This document shows, one piece after another, positions 1 through 9,646 of a DNA stretch of 11,692 nt (the first letter of the stretch is position 1; each line of letters starts with the position of its first letter). A program made the position numbers and the translations under genes. Origin of the DNA: Phoronis ovalis (Eukaryota > Phoronida > Phoronidae); assembly GCA_028565635.1 (NCBI GenBank), contig JAOXYB010051090.1, positions 1 through 11,692 of the forward strand, in the 5' to 3' direction. The notes below the pieces were generated by a model. It did no database searches and had not been told where the DNA came from. It saw only the letters and a program-made list of their open reading frames with translations.

Positions 1-1515
1 CTCATTTTCATCACTTCTACTGTACTTATAAAACATGTATGCTTCATATTAATAATATGCAATTCCTTTCGCTCAAAGAACCAATTTAAACAGCGTACAA
101 TGATGATTCTTCGAATCGTCGTTGTCTTGTTTTTCATTGTTAATGAATCTAATACTCGATTTGGAAATTGACATTTTTTATGAAGCTAGAATAGTTTATC
201 CAGAATATCATGTACACAGTTATATTTATATATTAGATTAAATTGTTATATACGATTGTTATGGAAATATAAAATAATTTAATAGACTGTGTATAAATAA
301 ATAAAAATATATTCATTAATTAACTGTCTATTTCTTCTGTACAGTAAAAATAAGGATAAACGTGGTAACATAATACATATGTAAATGGCAAAAATATCTA
401 TAGCCAAGATAATGCTAATAATAATAACACAGTTTTTGTGATTATATATTTGTTTGTTTTTTCAAGTATATAAATGCCATAATGTATCATAAATGAAATT
501 TTGCTGTAGCTCTGAGGAACAGAAAGTATTTTCAAAAACACCTATACCAAAATGGAAACGAGATATCCACTTAAGATGAATTGATAAATTTCAAAGGATT
601 CTACTACTCAGTTCTTCTCACAAATAAATGATAAATATTTTAAGATGGGAATTTAACTTAGCAAAACAACTTGCTGGATATTGGTGGATAATACAAATTC
701 ATCAAATTCATTGGAGAATATTTGCGCAAAATATTATTTTACTGTGTTTAGCCTTATTTTTCTGTGCGGAAAAAACAGACTAATAAAGAAATATGTTTTC
801 TCAAATACATATTGTAAACTTTAGGTGAACAAAATTTTATGCCTGTCACTTAATGATCAGTTTCATAAATCATTTTAGGAGAAACTTTGTTTTCTAGATA
901 TGCTGTAAGCTCTTCATTTTGTCCCCTAACAATATTTACCAATAATTGTTGCATTGTTCCAATTAGATGGTTAGTCTGGGCATCGTGATCTGTAGCCAGA
1001 TTGCTGAATTATACTTAAAACTTGTTATATTTCTCATATGATTCCTTTTCAATCTGTCAGGCCCACATAAACTAGTAGAAAACTATTACTTAACATTCAT
1101 TTATAGTGGTATAGTAAAGGGGTTAGAAACATTTTGCTGTTTTCCAGTGTTACTATTGACATTTTTCTTTTGGCAGTGTAGTGTGTATTGAGAGGTAACA
1201 TTTTCACCCAGAAGTTAATATAAAATATTATAGAATAAACTGTTTACATGTACCAGGTGGTCTGGTGAAATGAATACTATTGATGCTGCAGTTCACCATT
1301 TTTATGAACGAACGAATAAACATGTGCACATAGAGAATTATGGGATTGATCATTCATAATGCTAGCTCTTTACTTGTGGCATCAATTGGGTTTGTTTTGC
1401 TAAATAACATTGTGCATTCATATAACTTATTGGCAATGAAACAGTATTTATATCTTGTATCTCAATGATTTCCTTTTAAGTACAATGAAAAACAAAGATT
1501 TAAACTTTATTGCAG
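1..1515. other. AT-rich noncoding stretch, probably SGSM intron
   Basis: This stretch precedes the first recognisable SGSM exon and ends in a 3' splice site (TTTATTGCAG|GTT). It is presumably the tail of a long intron, because the upstream SGSM parts (RUN domain) do not appear in it. I found no long open frame on either strand and no convincing exon. Short AT-rich words such as TAAATAAATAAA near 295-304 look like ordinary low-complexity sequence rather than a placed polyadenylation site. A small unrecognised exon or untranslated region cannot be excluded. Confidence 0.5.
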
Positions 1516-1665
1516 GTTCGTCGTAGTAACACGTCAACTACAAGTTCAAGCAGCGATGAAAGCCAAAGAAATCTGCCAAACTCTGCTAAAGATTATGTGG
1601 AATCTTTGCATCAAAACTCGAAACAAACTTTACTCTATGGCAAGAATAATGTACTAGTACAACCA
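1516..1665 (+). CDS. SGSM-like gene, internal exon A (Rab/Rap-binding region, first part)
   Basis: This 50-codon internal exon is flanked by TTGCAG at its 5' side and GTAAGT at its 3' side, phase 0 at both ends. It starts with a serine/threonine-rich linker (RRSNTSTTSSSSDES) and continues with NSAKDYVESLHQNSKQTLLYGKNNVLVQP, seen as NSAKDYVESLHQNS then LLYGKNNVLVQP. I recognise that run as the start of the PH-like Rab/Rap-binding domain of small G protein signaling modulators 1 and 2 (RUN and TBC1 domain proteins). In that family the domain binds Rap and Rab GTPases, while a distant C-terminal TBC domain acts as a Rab GTPase-activating module. The protein is expected to be cytosolic or on endomembranes. 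The exon is only part of the gene, so no start codon is expected here. Assignment is by remembered family motifs, not by a search; SGSM1 and SGSM2 cannot be separated from this piece. Confidence 0.9.
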
Positions 1666-2170
1666 GTAAGTTTGTGTGTACTTTTGAATTGGTTTTTGAT
1701 ACTTAATATATAAATTGATCATCAACTGGCTGTGCAGTAGCTGGCTTTCAGCCCCTGGGGATGCAAATTTTTGACAGACTTGTAAGGCAAAAGGTTTCAA
1801 ATCCTAAACCATGGTATTAGCAACCTACTGCTAAATAAGACATTTTTGTCTAAAATCTAGAAAACCTTGGTACAGTATAGAGAGAAGAGACCTCTTTCAT
1901 TCAAAAATGTAAGTAGAGACTGAAATTTGACTTTGATCAATTCTAAAATGGCTGAATGGTGGCCATGTTTGTTCTTGATGGTACCCGTAAGAACAGCTTC
2001 ATGTTTGGTATAGTATTTTTACAGTTCAAGTTTTATTTGTACCAATAAATTCGACATTGCTCAGATTCTGAAAACTCTGATCCATAAAGATTGCTTTGAA
2101 ACTTTAGTAAACTATTTCAATTGGGATAAGCATTTATTTGCAAAAGCTGTCCTTTTGTTTTTATTATTAG
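1666..2170 (+). other. SGSM-like intron (505 nt) between exons A and B
   Basis: The intron has a strong donor (GTAAGT) and ends with a pyrimidine-rich tract and TTATTATTAG. It separates two exons of phase 0, with no change of frame. It is AT-rich with no open frame of note and no repeat that I can name. Confidence 0.85.
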
Positions 2171-2307
2171 AAGGAAGACATAGAATCTCTGCCGGGCTAC
2201 CTGTCTTTGCACCAGACTCCCGAAAGCCTTGTATTAAAGTGGACTCCTAATCAGCTTATGAATGGAACCAGTGAAGATACACCTGAGAAAGAATCAGTTG
2301 ACAGGAG
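2171..2307 (+). CDS. SGSM-like gene, internal exon B (Rab/Rap-binding region, middle)
   Basis: This 137-nt exon begins after TTATTATTAG and ends before GTTTGT, entering in phase 0 and leaving after two bases of a codon (AG). It encodes [16 protein letters not shown], then [17 protein letters not shown] and a short acidic linker ending ESVDR. The GYLSLHQ and [11 protein letters not shown] strings are hallmarks I recognise from SGSM1/2 and follow NVLVQP directly in that family, which supports the join with the upstream exon. The split AG plus the C opening the next exon gives serine. An open frame running past 2307 is intron read-through and should not be annotated as coding. The role is as a structural part of the PH-like GTPase-binding domain. 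Confidence 0.9.
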
Positions 2308-4670
2308 GTTTGTTTTGATTTTACTTTGGTGCATACATGTATCAGAAGCTTTACTGAAGGCTATATCTACATGTATATCAAAACCTTTTGCATGAATTAC
2401 AATTGTTTAAAGTAGTATGTGGAACAACAGACTATAATTATAAACACAGTGATATAATTACCAGACTTTTTATTTGAACATGTGTTGTAAGCTTGTTTTA
2501 GTGTTTTGCACTTATTCTCCATCTTTCTTAGAGTTTATTGTTGTATCAGTATTTAATTATCATTTAGTAATTATCATTTAATTATCATTTCATAAATTAT
2601 GCTGTTTTGTGCACATTAAGTTACAGGTGTATGCTCAGCTTTGTTGTGAGAATAAGCGAGACATAGACATCTCTGGCAAGTGGACAGAAAATTTCTCTTT
2701 TCCTTGAACTATATTTAATACCAATTATTTTCTGCCTGTTAAAATTTTCTTTAGTTTCTGATTACTAATAACTTCGTCATTAAGTATGCATGTATGGTTG
2801 ATGTGAAAACTAGATACATGTATGTACATGCCAAAGTAAAACATAAACTAAAAAGTCCTTACACCTTTGACATTGATTAGAAACAGAGGAGCTAAAATTG
2901 ACATGAGCACGTTTGCAAACCTCTTGCATATTTTTTCTAAATTGCTGTATAAAACATGGACTGATTTGAAATTTTTTGGATGAAATTGCTTTAAAAAATC
3001 GCTAGGCACTAGAGTGTGCATCATTTTTTTGTAGCTACCACTGATACCTGAACTGTTTTGGTCTATGCATCAATGCTCCAAAATATTTAGAGATCCACTG
3101 TTTACTTTTACTTGTCCCTTTGTGTCAAAGTGTGTTAAAGGATATTTTGTAATGGTTTAGAATAAGAAAGTTGTTTGGTTACTGCTGTGATTGCAATGAC
3201 TATTTCACAGAATACTATATGTCTGGAAATATTTTAAATGGGGACAGGATAGTTTTCTCATTTATTAACTTTTTAACTGCCTAATTAAAATATTATTATC
3301 ACTACTATTCATTTGTTGATTAATTATTGTATATATTCGTCCTGTTTTACCATCAAAAAATGGTTGCTAAAGCAAGACATATTAATTTAAAAAAGGCGTC
3401 AAAGTACTCAAAACTGAAAAGTTGATAAACAAAGGGATTCAACTGTGATGTTCTTGTCAATAATGACATATTTTATAAATGTGAAATAGCATTGAATTGC
3501 AACTTTGTGTTGTTGCACTTTTCTTCTGTTTATTTGAGTTTGATGCTATGATGTTTTCAGTATCTGGTTTGATGCTATATCTTCCCCTAAACAAAAGTAT
3601 CGCAGATTTTTACGCAATAAAATTCAAAAGTGAGTAAGGTCAGAGGGTTGGCTTAAACAATAGTGCATGCAGTTGGGCGAACAATATAACTTCTTGGTTG
3701 CTGGAGAGAATCTTTAAACACTTTTTTTGTGTTTAATTATTTACTTGTGTACAGTTTTGCATAAAAATGTCTGATGAGCTTTTATGCTACATTTTATTAG
3801 CGCATAGGCTGCAGATTGCTTATGGGTAATATCTAAATCTAAGATGTGTGTGCATAAAGAATAGTATGAGAACTGTAAATGAAGAAAACAAGAACAACAA
3901 TATTTCAACGTTTTTCCAAAGCATTTTCAAGAAATATATATTCATATCAACAAACAGAGAATTTACACACAGATAGAATGTAAACTAATAAGTCTTCATA
4001 GTCACCATGTTAAATGTTGCAATATACACACAACAAAGAGCACAATTTCCTGTCATTTTTATAAAAAGCAACAATATATCAAATGGTAAAAATTCTTAAT
4101 TAATAATACCTACTTAACATAATGTATGGAGATAAGACTTGTACGTAGTGCATGCTTTAAAATATTTCTGGGAAGTTTGTTTATATGTGCATTCTCTATG
4201 AACTACAGGCCTTCAGTTCTGCACTAATTTCTTGTTGAACATGTACTAGTATGTCATATATCATAAACAGGTGTGGCACCGAAGGTCTGCGGTTTACTCT
4301 TAGTGATTTTTCTGATATTATTCTTGTATCTAAACCTGGCTGTACTTTGCTGTCAAATTATATCTGTGCATGTTTTGAAATGCACAGCTTCCTTTTGCAT
4401 ATAAATTGAATTTATTCTAATCTTGAATATAAAGTTTGAATCTTGAGTTTTCTATACTCTATATTTGTGCCCATGAAATTTTTAAATGATGTACAAGTTA
4501 TTAATTAAATTTTACAGACAACTAGTCAAAAACAGTAGTGAAGTTCCATATAGTGTGTTCAGCACGAAATACAGCTCTTCTTGGCTGCTTTTGATGTCAA
4601 GTTAAAATTTGAAACATAAACAATTGTGTGCTAATTAATATACACACATAATTATTTTGTTTTGTTTTAG
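2308..4670 (+). other. SGSM-like intron (2,363 nt) between exons B and C
   Basis: This is the longest fully bounded intron among the confident exons. The donor is GTTTGT and the acceptor has a good pyrimidine tract (TTTTGTTTTGTTTTAG). It contains a triplicated 11-mer near 2555-2590 and several TACATGTA-like words around 2335-2375 and 2815-2830. I see no open frame with protein-like content and no RNA gene. Confidence 0.85.
2555..2590 (+). repeat. Three direct copies of AATTATCATTT
   Basis: The 11-mer AATTATCATTT occurs at 2555-2565, 2569-2579 and 2580-2590. The first two copies are separated by three bases and the last two abut. It is a small imperfect tandem repeat inside an intron, most simply explained by replication slippage; no function is implied. 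Confidence 0.85.
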
Positions 4671-4738
4671 CATGTTCTGGGACTATGCCCTGTGTGTATT
4701 TATGGATGAAATTGTATACTTACACTGCCATCAACAAC
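4671..4738 (+). CDS. SGSM-like gene, internal exon C (Rab/Rap-binding region)
   Basis: This short 68-nt exon is bounded by TTTTGTTTTAG and GTAAGT. Its first base completes the serine codon left open by exon B, and its last base C is completed by the next exon to proline. It encodes MFWDYALCVFMDEIVYLHCHQQ, visible as FWDYAL and then EIVYLHCHQQ. The EIVYLHCHQQ string is a family signature of SGSM1/2, and the matching of phases on both sides makes a chance open frame very unlikely. It contributes one strand-turn section of the PH-like domain. Confidence 0.92.
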
Positions 4739-5489
4739 GTAAGTATGTTCAAGAACATAAGATCAGATGTGCAATGTAATTTGAAATAAATTCATCTGTC
4801 CAATGTGGGGTTGAAATAGCTAATTTGTTAGGTCATCTATTGTGGAAGAGCCCAGGTATAAAGGGGTCAGGACATGCCAGTTGATTACGGATAGTTTTTA
4901 CATGAAGTAGACACATCGTTGGATGGTATATTTTGTTAAATTTACTTACTGTTAATTATTTTTCAAGAAAATAAAGCTGTGACATTTAATTATTTATCGT
5001 TTGTAATATACTTGAAAATAGCATGAGAAGCCTTTGTCATATGGTTATGAGTGAGCCTACTGGTGTGTTCACTGCCTGGCTGACATACCTCGGCTGGTTG
5101 TTATATCACTCTTATAATATTGCTTCTATGCGCAATATGCATATATTTGTTGATGCCATAGCATGTTTAGAAAGCGTATATATCACACAATTGTGAATAA
5201 ATTTTTGTTTATCATTGTGTGAAAGAACTCATTTCATGAGTTGAGGACTTACCAACCCTTGTCAATTATGGCTATTGTAGTCTGTTATGTAAGAAGAACA
5301 CTGTAAAAGACATGTACTGACAGGGGTCAAGCTTAGGCTTTGAGAGGACTATCATTTTTTGTTTTTGAGGAGAAAAATGATATTTGACCCAGTTACAATA
5401 AAGCATTTTTTGTGTTCACTTCTTTTAAGTTCTAAGCTGGAAAATGTTTTTATGATCAAGCCTAACTAGCATGACCTTCTCATTTCCAG
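4739..5489 (+). other. SGSM-like intron (751 nt) between exons C and D
   Basis: The intron starts with GTAAGT and ends with CTTCTCATTTCCAG, both strong. It is AT-rich and has no named repeat. The 3' untranslated region of the minus-strand gene at 5732-7777 may extend into it, because I see no canonical minus-strand AATAAA between that gene's stop codon and about 5000. Confidence 0.85.
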
Positions 5490-5654
5490 CTGATTGTGGA
5501 GGAACTATAGTTTTGGTTGGACAGGATGGAGTCCAGCAACCACCAATACATTTTCCAAAAGGTGGCCACCTTTTGGCATTTTTAACTTGTCTAGAAACTG
5601 GTCTGTTACCACATGGCCAACTCGACCCACCGTTGTGGTCACAAAGGGGAAAAG
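5490..5654 (+). CDS. SGSM-like gene, internal exon D (end of Rab/Rap-binding region)
   Basis: This 165-nt exon lies between CATTTCCAG and GTAAGC, entering in phase 1 (its first two bases complete a proline codon) and leaving after one base of a glycine codon. It encodes [35 protein letters not shown] and [18 protein letters not shown]. The strings FPKGGHLL and [18 protein letters not shown] are strongly conserved in SGSM1/2 and close the PH-like domain. In vertebrate relatives a KVFPKLRKR-like basic stretch follows at this point; I do not find it in the window. The open frame continuing past 5654 is intron read-through. The exon lies only 77 nt from the stop codon of the opposite-strand gene. 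Confidence 0.93.
5555..5576. repeat. Perfect 22-bp palindrome inside SGSM exon D
   Basis: The half-site CCAAAAGGTGG is followed directly by its reverse complement CCACCTTTTGG. It overlaps the codons for the conserved PKGGHLL peptide, so that both strands read PKGGHLL in one frame. The sense peptide is conserved in the family, so the palindrome may be a coincidence of coding constraint. Confidence 0.9.
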
Positions 5655-5731
5655 GTAAGCTTTACCTACATACTCATAAAAATTTTCCTTGCTGTGACAC
5701 ATTCTGTTTATACACACATCTTGGTGAAATT

Positions 5732-7777
5732 TTATACTGTTGTGTTCATTTCTGGTGATATTGTGTTTGGCAACTGTTCCAAGTTGTTGGATACTTGTAA
5801 ACTGATTGTGGAACCAACATGTTGCTTCTCTGCTTTGGCTACTGGTGATTTTTTTCTGTTCTCACCAGAGTTGTGTTCTTGATTGTCCAATATACTTGAA
5901 ATACTTCCAGTTGGATTAGTTATTTCTATATTCTCTGGGTCAAGCTCACTTGTCGAGTTGAGTATGGTATTGCTATTGTAATCGTCGTTCTCTGCTTCAG
6001 ATTTGTTTGTCCCTGTCTTGCTAGCTAATTCAGTCTTTGCTTTTCGTACTCGATTTTTCCTTTCACAAATGCCATACAATGCTGTGACAAACATTACAAG
6101 GATTACAATGATGTTTGCCATTACTGCAAGAATTGTTACTTGAATATTTGATGCAATAATAAGAGCAATGAAAAGTGCAGTAAAAGCATACTGTAGTTCC
6201 GTATTTTGTGTTTTGTCAAACAACACTGCAAACAATATGACAATTGCTGTCCAAAAATAAACAATAAGTACTATCCACCATTCACGCAATCCATAAAATA
6301 AACGTCGTGATAGTGGTATTTTTTCCATATCTCGTAAACGTGACGGAGTAGAATATGTGTTTTCTACGGCATAATTCATTACTCCTTGCACCAGTGGACC
6401 ATAGTCTTCTTGTAATTTCTTGCGAAATTCTTCTTGCTGAATGACATAAAGATTAACTTTTATGAGAATTTCTAACACCCAGATGTAGTTAACTATTACG
6501 AATAAAATTAGACTGAGAATTGGCAGAAATATAGTGGATAGTATCATAAATGCTGTAGTGAATGATACATAGTAATCCTCTCTTTCTAAGTTTTCTTTAT
6601 GAACTTGCATGCCAAGCATAAATAACATAATACCAAAACTGACTGTATTTCCAATCATCTCAAGAAAAAGTCTGACTGTTATATCTCCAAAACATTGCTG
6701 GCTAGTACCTGTAATTCCCGGAATCTTCTGTCGTATGTCTGTCAATAATTTCCATGCCATATACATACGAACAAAATAAGTGTACATTAAATCAATGACA
6801 TCTATTCCTAACAAAATCATGGCAACTATACTGCCCCATCCATTGAGATTATATGATTTCTCCACTGCTATGCCATAAACAGAGCACACAATTAAAGGAT
6901 ACAGCAGTATTTCCGTCAATATATTTTCTGCATACTGCTGATTCTTATCGAATCTTGACTGCTCTGCTTCAGATAAGCTTTTATAATGAGGTAGGGCTTT
7001 TATAAACCATGTTCCAAACATGAAGATAATCTCAAATAAATCAAGTGTTAGTGCTATTAGTTTGTAATAAAGGTACACTGGGGAAATTATTAAGTCATAC
7101 AGATTAATGCATAAGTTGAATAAAAATAAGACATGTGGAAATATCCTATTTATTCTGTTCCAAGCTTTTGTCAGTGGTTTTTCTGTTACTATATCTATAA
7201 CTTTTAAACCTTCTGTAAGCTGTTCTGTATTTTCTTTATAAAATACTCTTTGTGTGTTTTGGACAAATACTTTTTTAACAATCCATGCAGTGTATGCACT
7301 AGTGTGAAATTTACTTTTATTCACTGTTTGATCATTGTGTTCCTCAATATCTGCTATTACATTTTCAACTTGTGGTGAAAATCTAGTCAGATTCACCATT
7401 TTGTCCATGCCTGTAGGTGCTATGCTTGGTATGTCATCATCTGTTCCACTGTTGTCTGCTATTGGCAATGGGTTATCTATGTTTATTGGCTCTACACTGA
7501 TTAAACTTGGAGTAGGACTTTTCTTTCTTTTTTTGTGACGTTTTTTCCATGGATTTCCTTCTGAATCAGTATCTCGAGCAAACACTCCTTTCATCCATGG
7601 CTCTGATTTTCTTATGTGTTTGGATTTTTTCTCCTTTTGTTTTTGCTTTGTTTTTTCTTTAGAATCAGTGTTGTCTCCATTTCTTTGGGAGTTACTAACT
7701 TCAGATTCTCCGTCATCTAAAGATGCATGTTCACCTGGTGGAGAATCTGTCAATTGATCATCTTCATCAGGGTCCAT
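5732..7777 (-). CDS. Unrecognised multi-pass membrane protein, 681 aa (paralog 1)
   Basis: This uninterrupted 682-codon frame, stop included, starts at an ATG in good animal context (A at -3, G at +4). Residues 1-60 are acidic then lysine-rich; a basic cluster (KKRHKKRKK) lies at 78-86, which could be a nuclear-import or membrane-surface signal. A membrane core runs from about 212 to 570, with hydrophobic segments near 212-232, 236-258, 287-305, 315-335, 366-391, 405-436 (long, possibly two), 500-520, 528-546 and 548-570. Residues 571-681 form a polar Asn/Ser/Glu-rich tail ending NTTV, which fits a class I PDZ-ligand pattern. The gene at 9647-11179 encodes a clear paralog, sharing TEKPLT, WNR.NRI.P, QY.EN, EIL.YP, R.YMA.KL, IVNY.W.LE and REWW. 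I do not recognise the family, so transport, channel or receptor roles are all open. It lies in an SGSM intron on the opposite strand. Confidence 0.9.
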   Translation of the reverse strand: MDPDEDDQLTDSPPGEHASLDDGESEVSNSQRNGDNTDSKEKTKQKQKEKKSKHIRKSEPWMKGVFARDTDSEGNPWKKRHKKRKKSPTPSLISVEPINIDNPLPIADNSGTDDDIPSIAPTGMDKMVNLTRFSPQVENVIADIEEHNDQTVNKSKFHTSAYTAWIVKKVFVQNTQRVFYKENTEQLTEGLKVIDIVTEKPLTKAWNRINRIFPHVLFLFNLCINLYDLIISPVYLYYKLIALTLDLFEIIFMFGTWFIKALPHYKSLSEAEQSRFDKNQQYAENILTEILLYPLIVCSVYGIAVEKSYNLNGWGSIVAMILLGIDVIDLMYTYFVRMYMAWKLLTDIRQKIPGITGTSQQCFGDITVRLFLEMIGNTVSFGIMLFMLGMQVHKENLEREDYYVSFTTAFMILSTIFLPILSLILFVIVNYIWVLEILIKVNLYVIQQEEFRKKLQEDYGPLVQGVMNYAVENTYSTPSRLRDMEKIPLSRRLFYGLREWWIVLIVYFWTAIVILFAVLFDKTQNTELQYAFTALFIALIIASNIQVTILAVMANIIVILVMFVTALYGICERKNRVRKAKTELASKTGTNKSEAENDDYNSNTILNSTSELDPENIEITNPTGSISSILDNQEHNSGENRKKSPVAKAEKQHVGSTISLQVSNNLEQLPNTISPEMNTTV

Positions 7778-7798
7778 AATGGAAAAGGATTAACTAAG

Positions 7799-8081
7799 CT
7801 GTAAATACATGTACATCATCACCTGTTATGGCTATATTTCCTCTATTTGGCAAATATACCAGGTGCTTTCATTTGCAAAGCCATTATAAGTATAATTTCT
7901 TTAATTCAGTAAGGCCTATTAATAAGCAAGTAATAGCTTTATGAAAGGATTTTTCATGCTTTCCTGTGGGCAATACATTAAATACAATTTCTCAATGAAT
8001 AACCTTCACTATTTAGTACAGATTTATTGTAAATCAGTATAAATTGGCTGTGTGAAATTATTTTCTGAGGGAAGTACTTAC
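7799..8081 (-). other. Probable 5' untranslated-region intron of paralog 1 (283 nt)
   Basis: On the minus strand a perfect donor (CTAG|GTAAGT, exon end at 8082) is followed 283 nt later by an acceptor (TGTATTTACAG, AG at 7800-7799). The downstream exon would then carry 21 untranslated bases before the ATG at 7777. Joining the two exons brings an in-frame TAG across the junction, so the upstream exon cannot extend the protein N-terminus in the frame open there, which fits an untranslated exon. There is no transcript evidence, and the acceptor is AT-rich rather than strongly pyrimidine-rich. Confidence 0.5.
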
Positions 8082-8172
8082 CTAGCTGTAAAGCTACTTG
8101 GAAAGTTATTGGTGCACGTATCAAGTTTTCAGTCTGACTTCGAAGTTGTCTCCGAATCATTAGGGATGACAT
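8082..8172 (-). other. Candidate 5' noncoding exon of paralog 1 with a short upstream ORF
   Basis: The sequence ending at the strong donor at 8082 is the proposed first exon; its true 5' end is unknown and may lie beyond 8172. A minus-strand ATG at 8172 opens a frame (MSSLMIRRQLRS...) that reaches the donor and would terminate just after the splice junction, giving a peptide of roughly 30 residues. This would be a short upstream ORF that ends before the main start. The peptide shows no family I know. Confidence 0.3.
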
Positions 8173-9128
8173 ATATGCTTGTCAGATGTGTCCATACCCA
8201 CCAACGTAGCCATGAGTATTATATATTGTTGTTTTTTATCAATTAATATATCTAGTTTTCTTGTCATTCAGTTGTAATGAGATAAAAGTAACAATAAATG
8301 TTCACATATGAACTTATTTTATAATAAGCACTCTATATGCTATGAATTGGCATAATTCAATACATAGTATTATTGTTTATGTTACTGTTGTCAGGTTTCA
8401 TATTCCTGCTTACAAAAGCACATTCTATTATGATGTTAAATGAAGCTCAAAAATTGTTACAAGCTATAATGTATTTCTTAAATTTAGAAAAGGTCTTGTG
8501 TTAGTAATAAAAAGCTATTTTTAAGTCATAATGACTAATATTAAGTTAATTTTATTTATGCCTACATGATTTCAGAAATTTGGTTACAATTCAAATTTCC
8601 AAATTGTTTTTTATCTTTTTCGTATTCTGGTGTCCTAACTAGCAGCAGAGGAGACAAAACTGCTTACGATAAATAACTTTACTATTAAAATATAATGATT
8701 GTACTCAAAATTTTAGCTTGGTATTTGCAGCTGTGTTGATCTTACATTTTTTAAAAATTTGCTTGATAACATGAGTTTTTACCTTAAATGGCCCCCTAAC
8801 TGATTACATAATTATGTGATAGATAAGTAAAGTGATTTTTCATAATCCTTAATTTAATGCCTTTCCAAACGTGTATACTCTTATTTGTCTGTTTTTTTCC
8901 ATTAAACAGCCCAAAATTTGACTCCGAGTATAAAGTGTGAATAACTTGTCCTGAACAGGTACAGCCACTTTAAAAGTATAAATCTATCAAAATAGTAGTA
9001 ATTTATTTGAAGAATTGTTATCTTTATCTTGAGGAGGAATAGTAACTCACTATTAGTTTGGGTATTGTTAATCAGGTTTGAAATTTTAAATAAAATTAGT
9101 CAAAAGTTAAATATTTTACTACAGAGAG
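8173..9128. other. AT-rich noncoding stretch between the two minus-strand genes
   Basis: Apart from the possible first exon of paralog 1 at its left end, I see no protein-like open frame, RNA gene or repeat family here. It most likely combines SGSM intron with the promoter side of paralog 1. A TTTTTTTCCATTAAACAG acceptor-like string ends near 8908 but the sequence after it closes in the needed SGSM frame within a dozen codons, so I do not call an exon. Confidence 0.5.
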
Positions 9129-9246
9129 CTTTTTGTTGTATCAGAAGATCTTCGTCAGTCCTTCCTGAATTGGCAAGAAGAGGTCAGAAACATGATCCCT
9201 TGACCTCAAAAGACTACCATAAATTGGACGAAGATCACAACCAAAT
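9129..9246 (+). CDS. Candidate SGSM-like exon E (weak)
   Basis: An acceptor-like ACAGAGAG run at 9121-9128 and a donor-like AAT|GTAATA after 9246 frame a 118-nt stretch. Starting after the third AG, at 9129, its first two bases complete the glycine/alanine codon left in phase 1 by exon D (to alanine) and the frame stays open, reading FCCIRRSSSVLPELARRGQ and then DPLTSKDYHKLDEDHNQ. A basic, serine-rich linker is what follows the Rab/Rap-binding region in vertebrate SGSMs, which is mild support. Against it, I do not recognise a conserved SGSM string here, the acceptor has alternatives at 9125 and 9127 that change the frame and end early, and the frame meets TAA at once if the donor is not used. 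It might instead be an alternative terminal exon. Confidence 0.35.
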
Positions 9247-9322
9247 GTAATAACAAACATTCATTTTAGTGATTTGTTGGCAAAACAATCTTAATTAGTT
9301 ATATTTTACTTTCAATTGGCAC

Positions 9323-9328
9323 TTTATT
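9323..9328 (-). terminator. Candidate polyadenylation signal AATAAA for paralog 2
   Basis: The hexamer AATAAA reads on the minus strand about 320 nt past the stop codon of the gene at 9647-11179. It is the canonical animal signal, but in sequence this AT-rich the hexamer occurs often by chance, and the cleavage site is not visible. Confidence 0.3.
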
Positions 9329-9330
9329 AA

Positions 9331-9346
9331 AATAATAATAATAATA
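9331..9346 (+). repeat. Short (AAT)n microsatellite
   Basis: Five units of AAT plus one base form a 16-nt simple repeat in noncoding DNA. Confidence 0.85.
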
Positions 9347-9646
9347 GTAACAAAATTACTAAATAGTTACATAGCCCAATATTGTTTGAAACTTTACATT
9401 AAAAATAATAAACTGTAAACAATAAATTTGAAATAAGAACAACAAAATGCATGAAAAGAACAAACTATGACTGAACAAACATAAAAGTGAACTATAGGCC
9501 AAAAGACCTGAGATGCCTATTAAGCTAGGTAACAACACAGAACCTGGTCCTTTTTCTGACTACAGCATTTGATACACTTGTGGCAAGAATAACTAACAGG
9601 AATAATAAAAAAATATGGAATTTCCATGTGCTGCTGTTTAATTGTT

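Larger units (their letters stand above)
5655..9128 (+). other. SGSM-like intron hosting an opposite-strand gene
   Basis: The donor is GTAAGC at 5655. The right end depends on the next exon: 9128 if the candidate at 9129-9246 is real (3,474 nt), otherwise the intron continues to beyond the window. It contains the whole coding region of the minus-strand membrane-protein gene (5732-7777) and its likely 5' noncoding exon. The part from about 8083 to 9128 shows no further open frame, RNA gene or repeat family that I can support. Confidence 0.6.
9247..9646. other. Noncoding stretch downstream of paralog 2, with simple repeat
   Basis: This stretch is AT-rich and carries no open frame of note. On the minus strand it should contain the 3' untranslated region of the gene ending at 9647. 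It includes a short (AAT)n run at 9331-9346. Confidence 0.6.

Noticed and set aside
290-320. TAAATAAATAAA string as a polyadenylation signal for an upstream gene
   Set aside because: No coding sequence upstream of it is visible, and such strings are expected by chance in this AT-rich DNA.
1510-1515. Possible translation start just before SGSM exon A
   Set aside because: The codon there is TTG within a splice acceptor (TTGCAG); the exon is internal and the true start lies upstream of the window.
5505-5717. Minus-strand 70-codon frame over SGSM exon D, reading PKGGHLL
   Set aside because: The matching peptide arises from the palindrome at 5555-5576; the rest has no resemblance to SGSM or other proteins.
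5613-5882. Plus-strand open frame running past SGSM exon D
   Set aside because: It uses a different frame from the exon and runs through the strong donor at 5655 and over the 3' end of the opposite gene; no recognisable protein content.
8890-8945. Acceptor-like TTTTTTTCCATTAAACAG followed by an open stretch
   Set aside because: In the phase required after exon D the frame closes after about a dozen codons, with no SGSM-like residues and no good donor.
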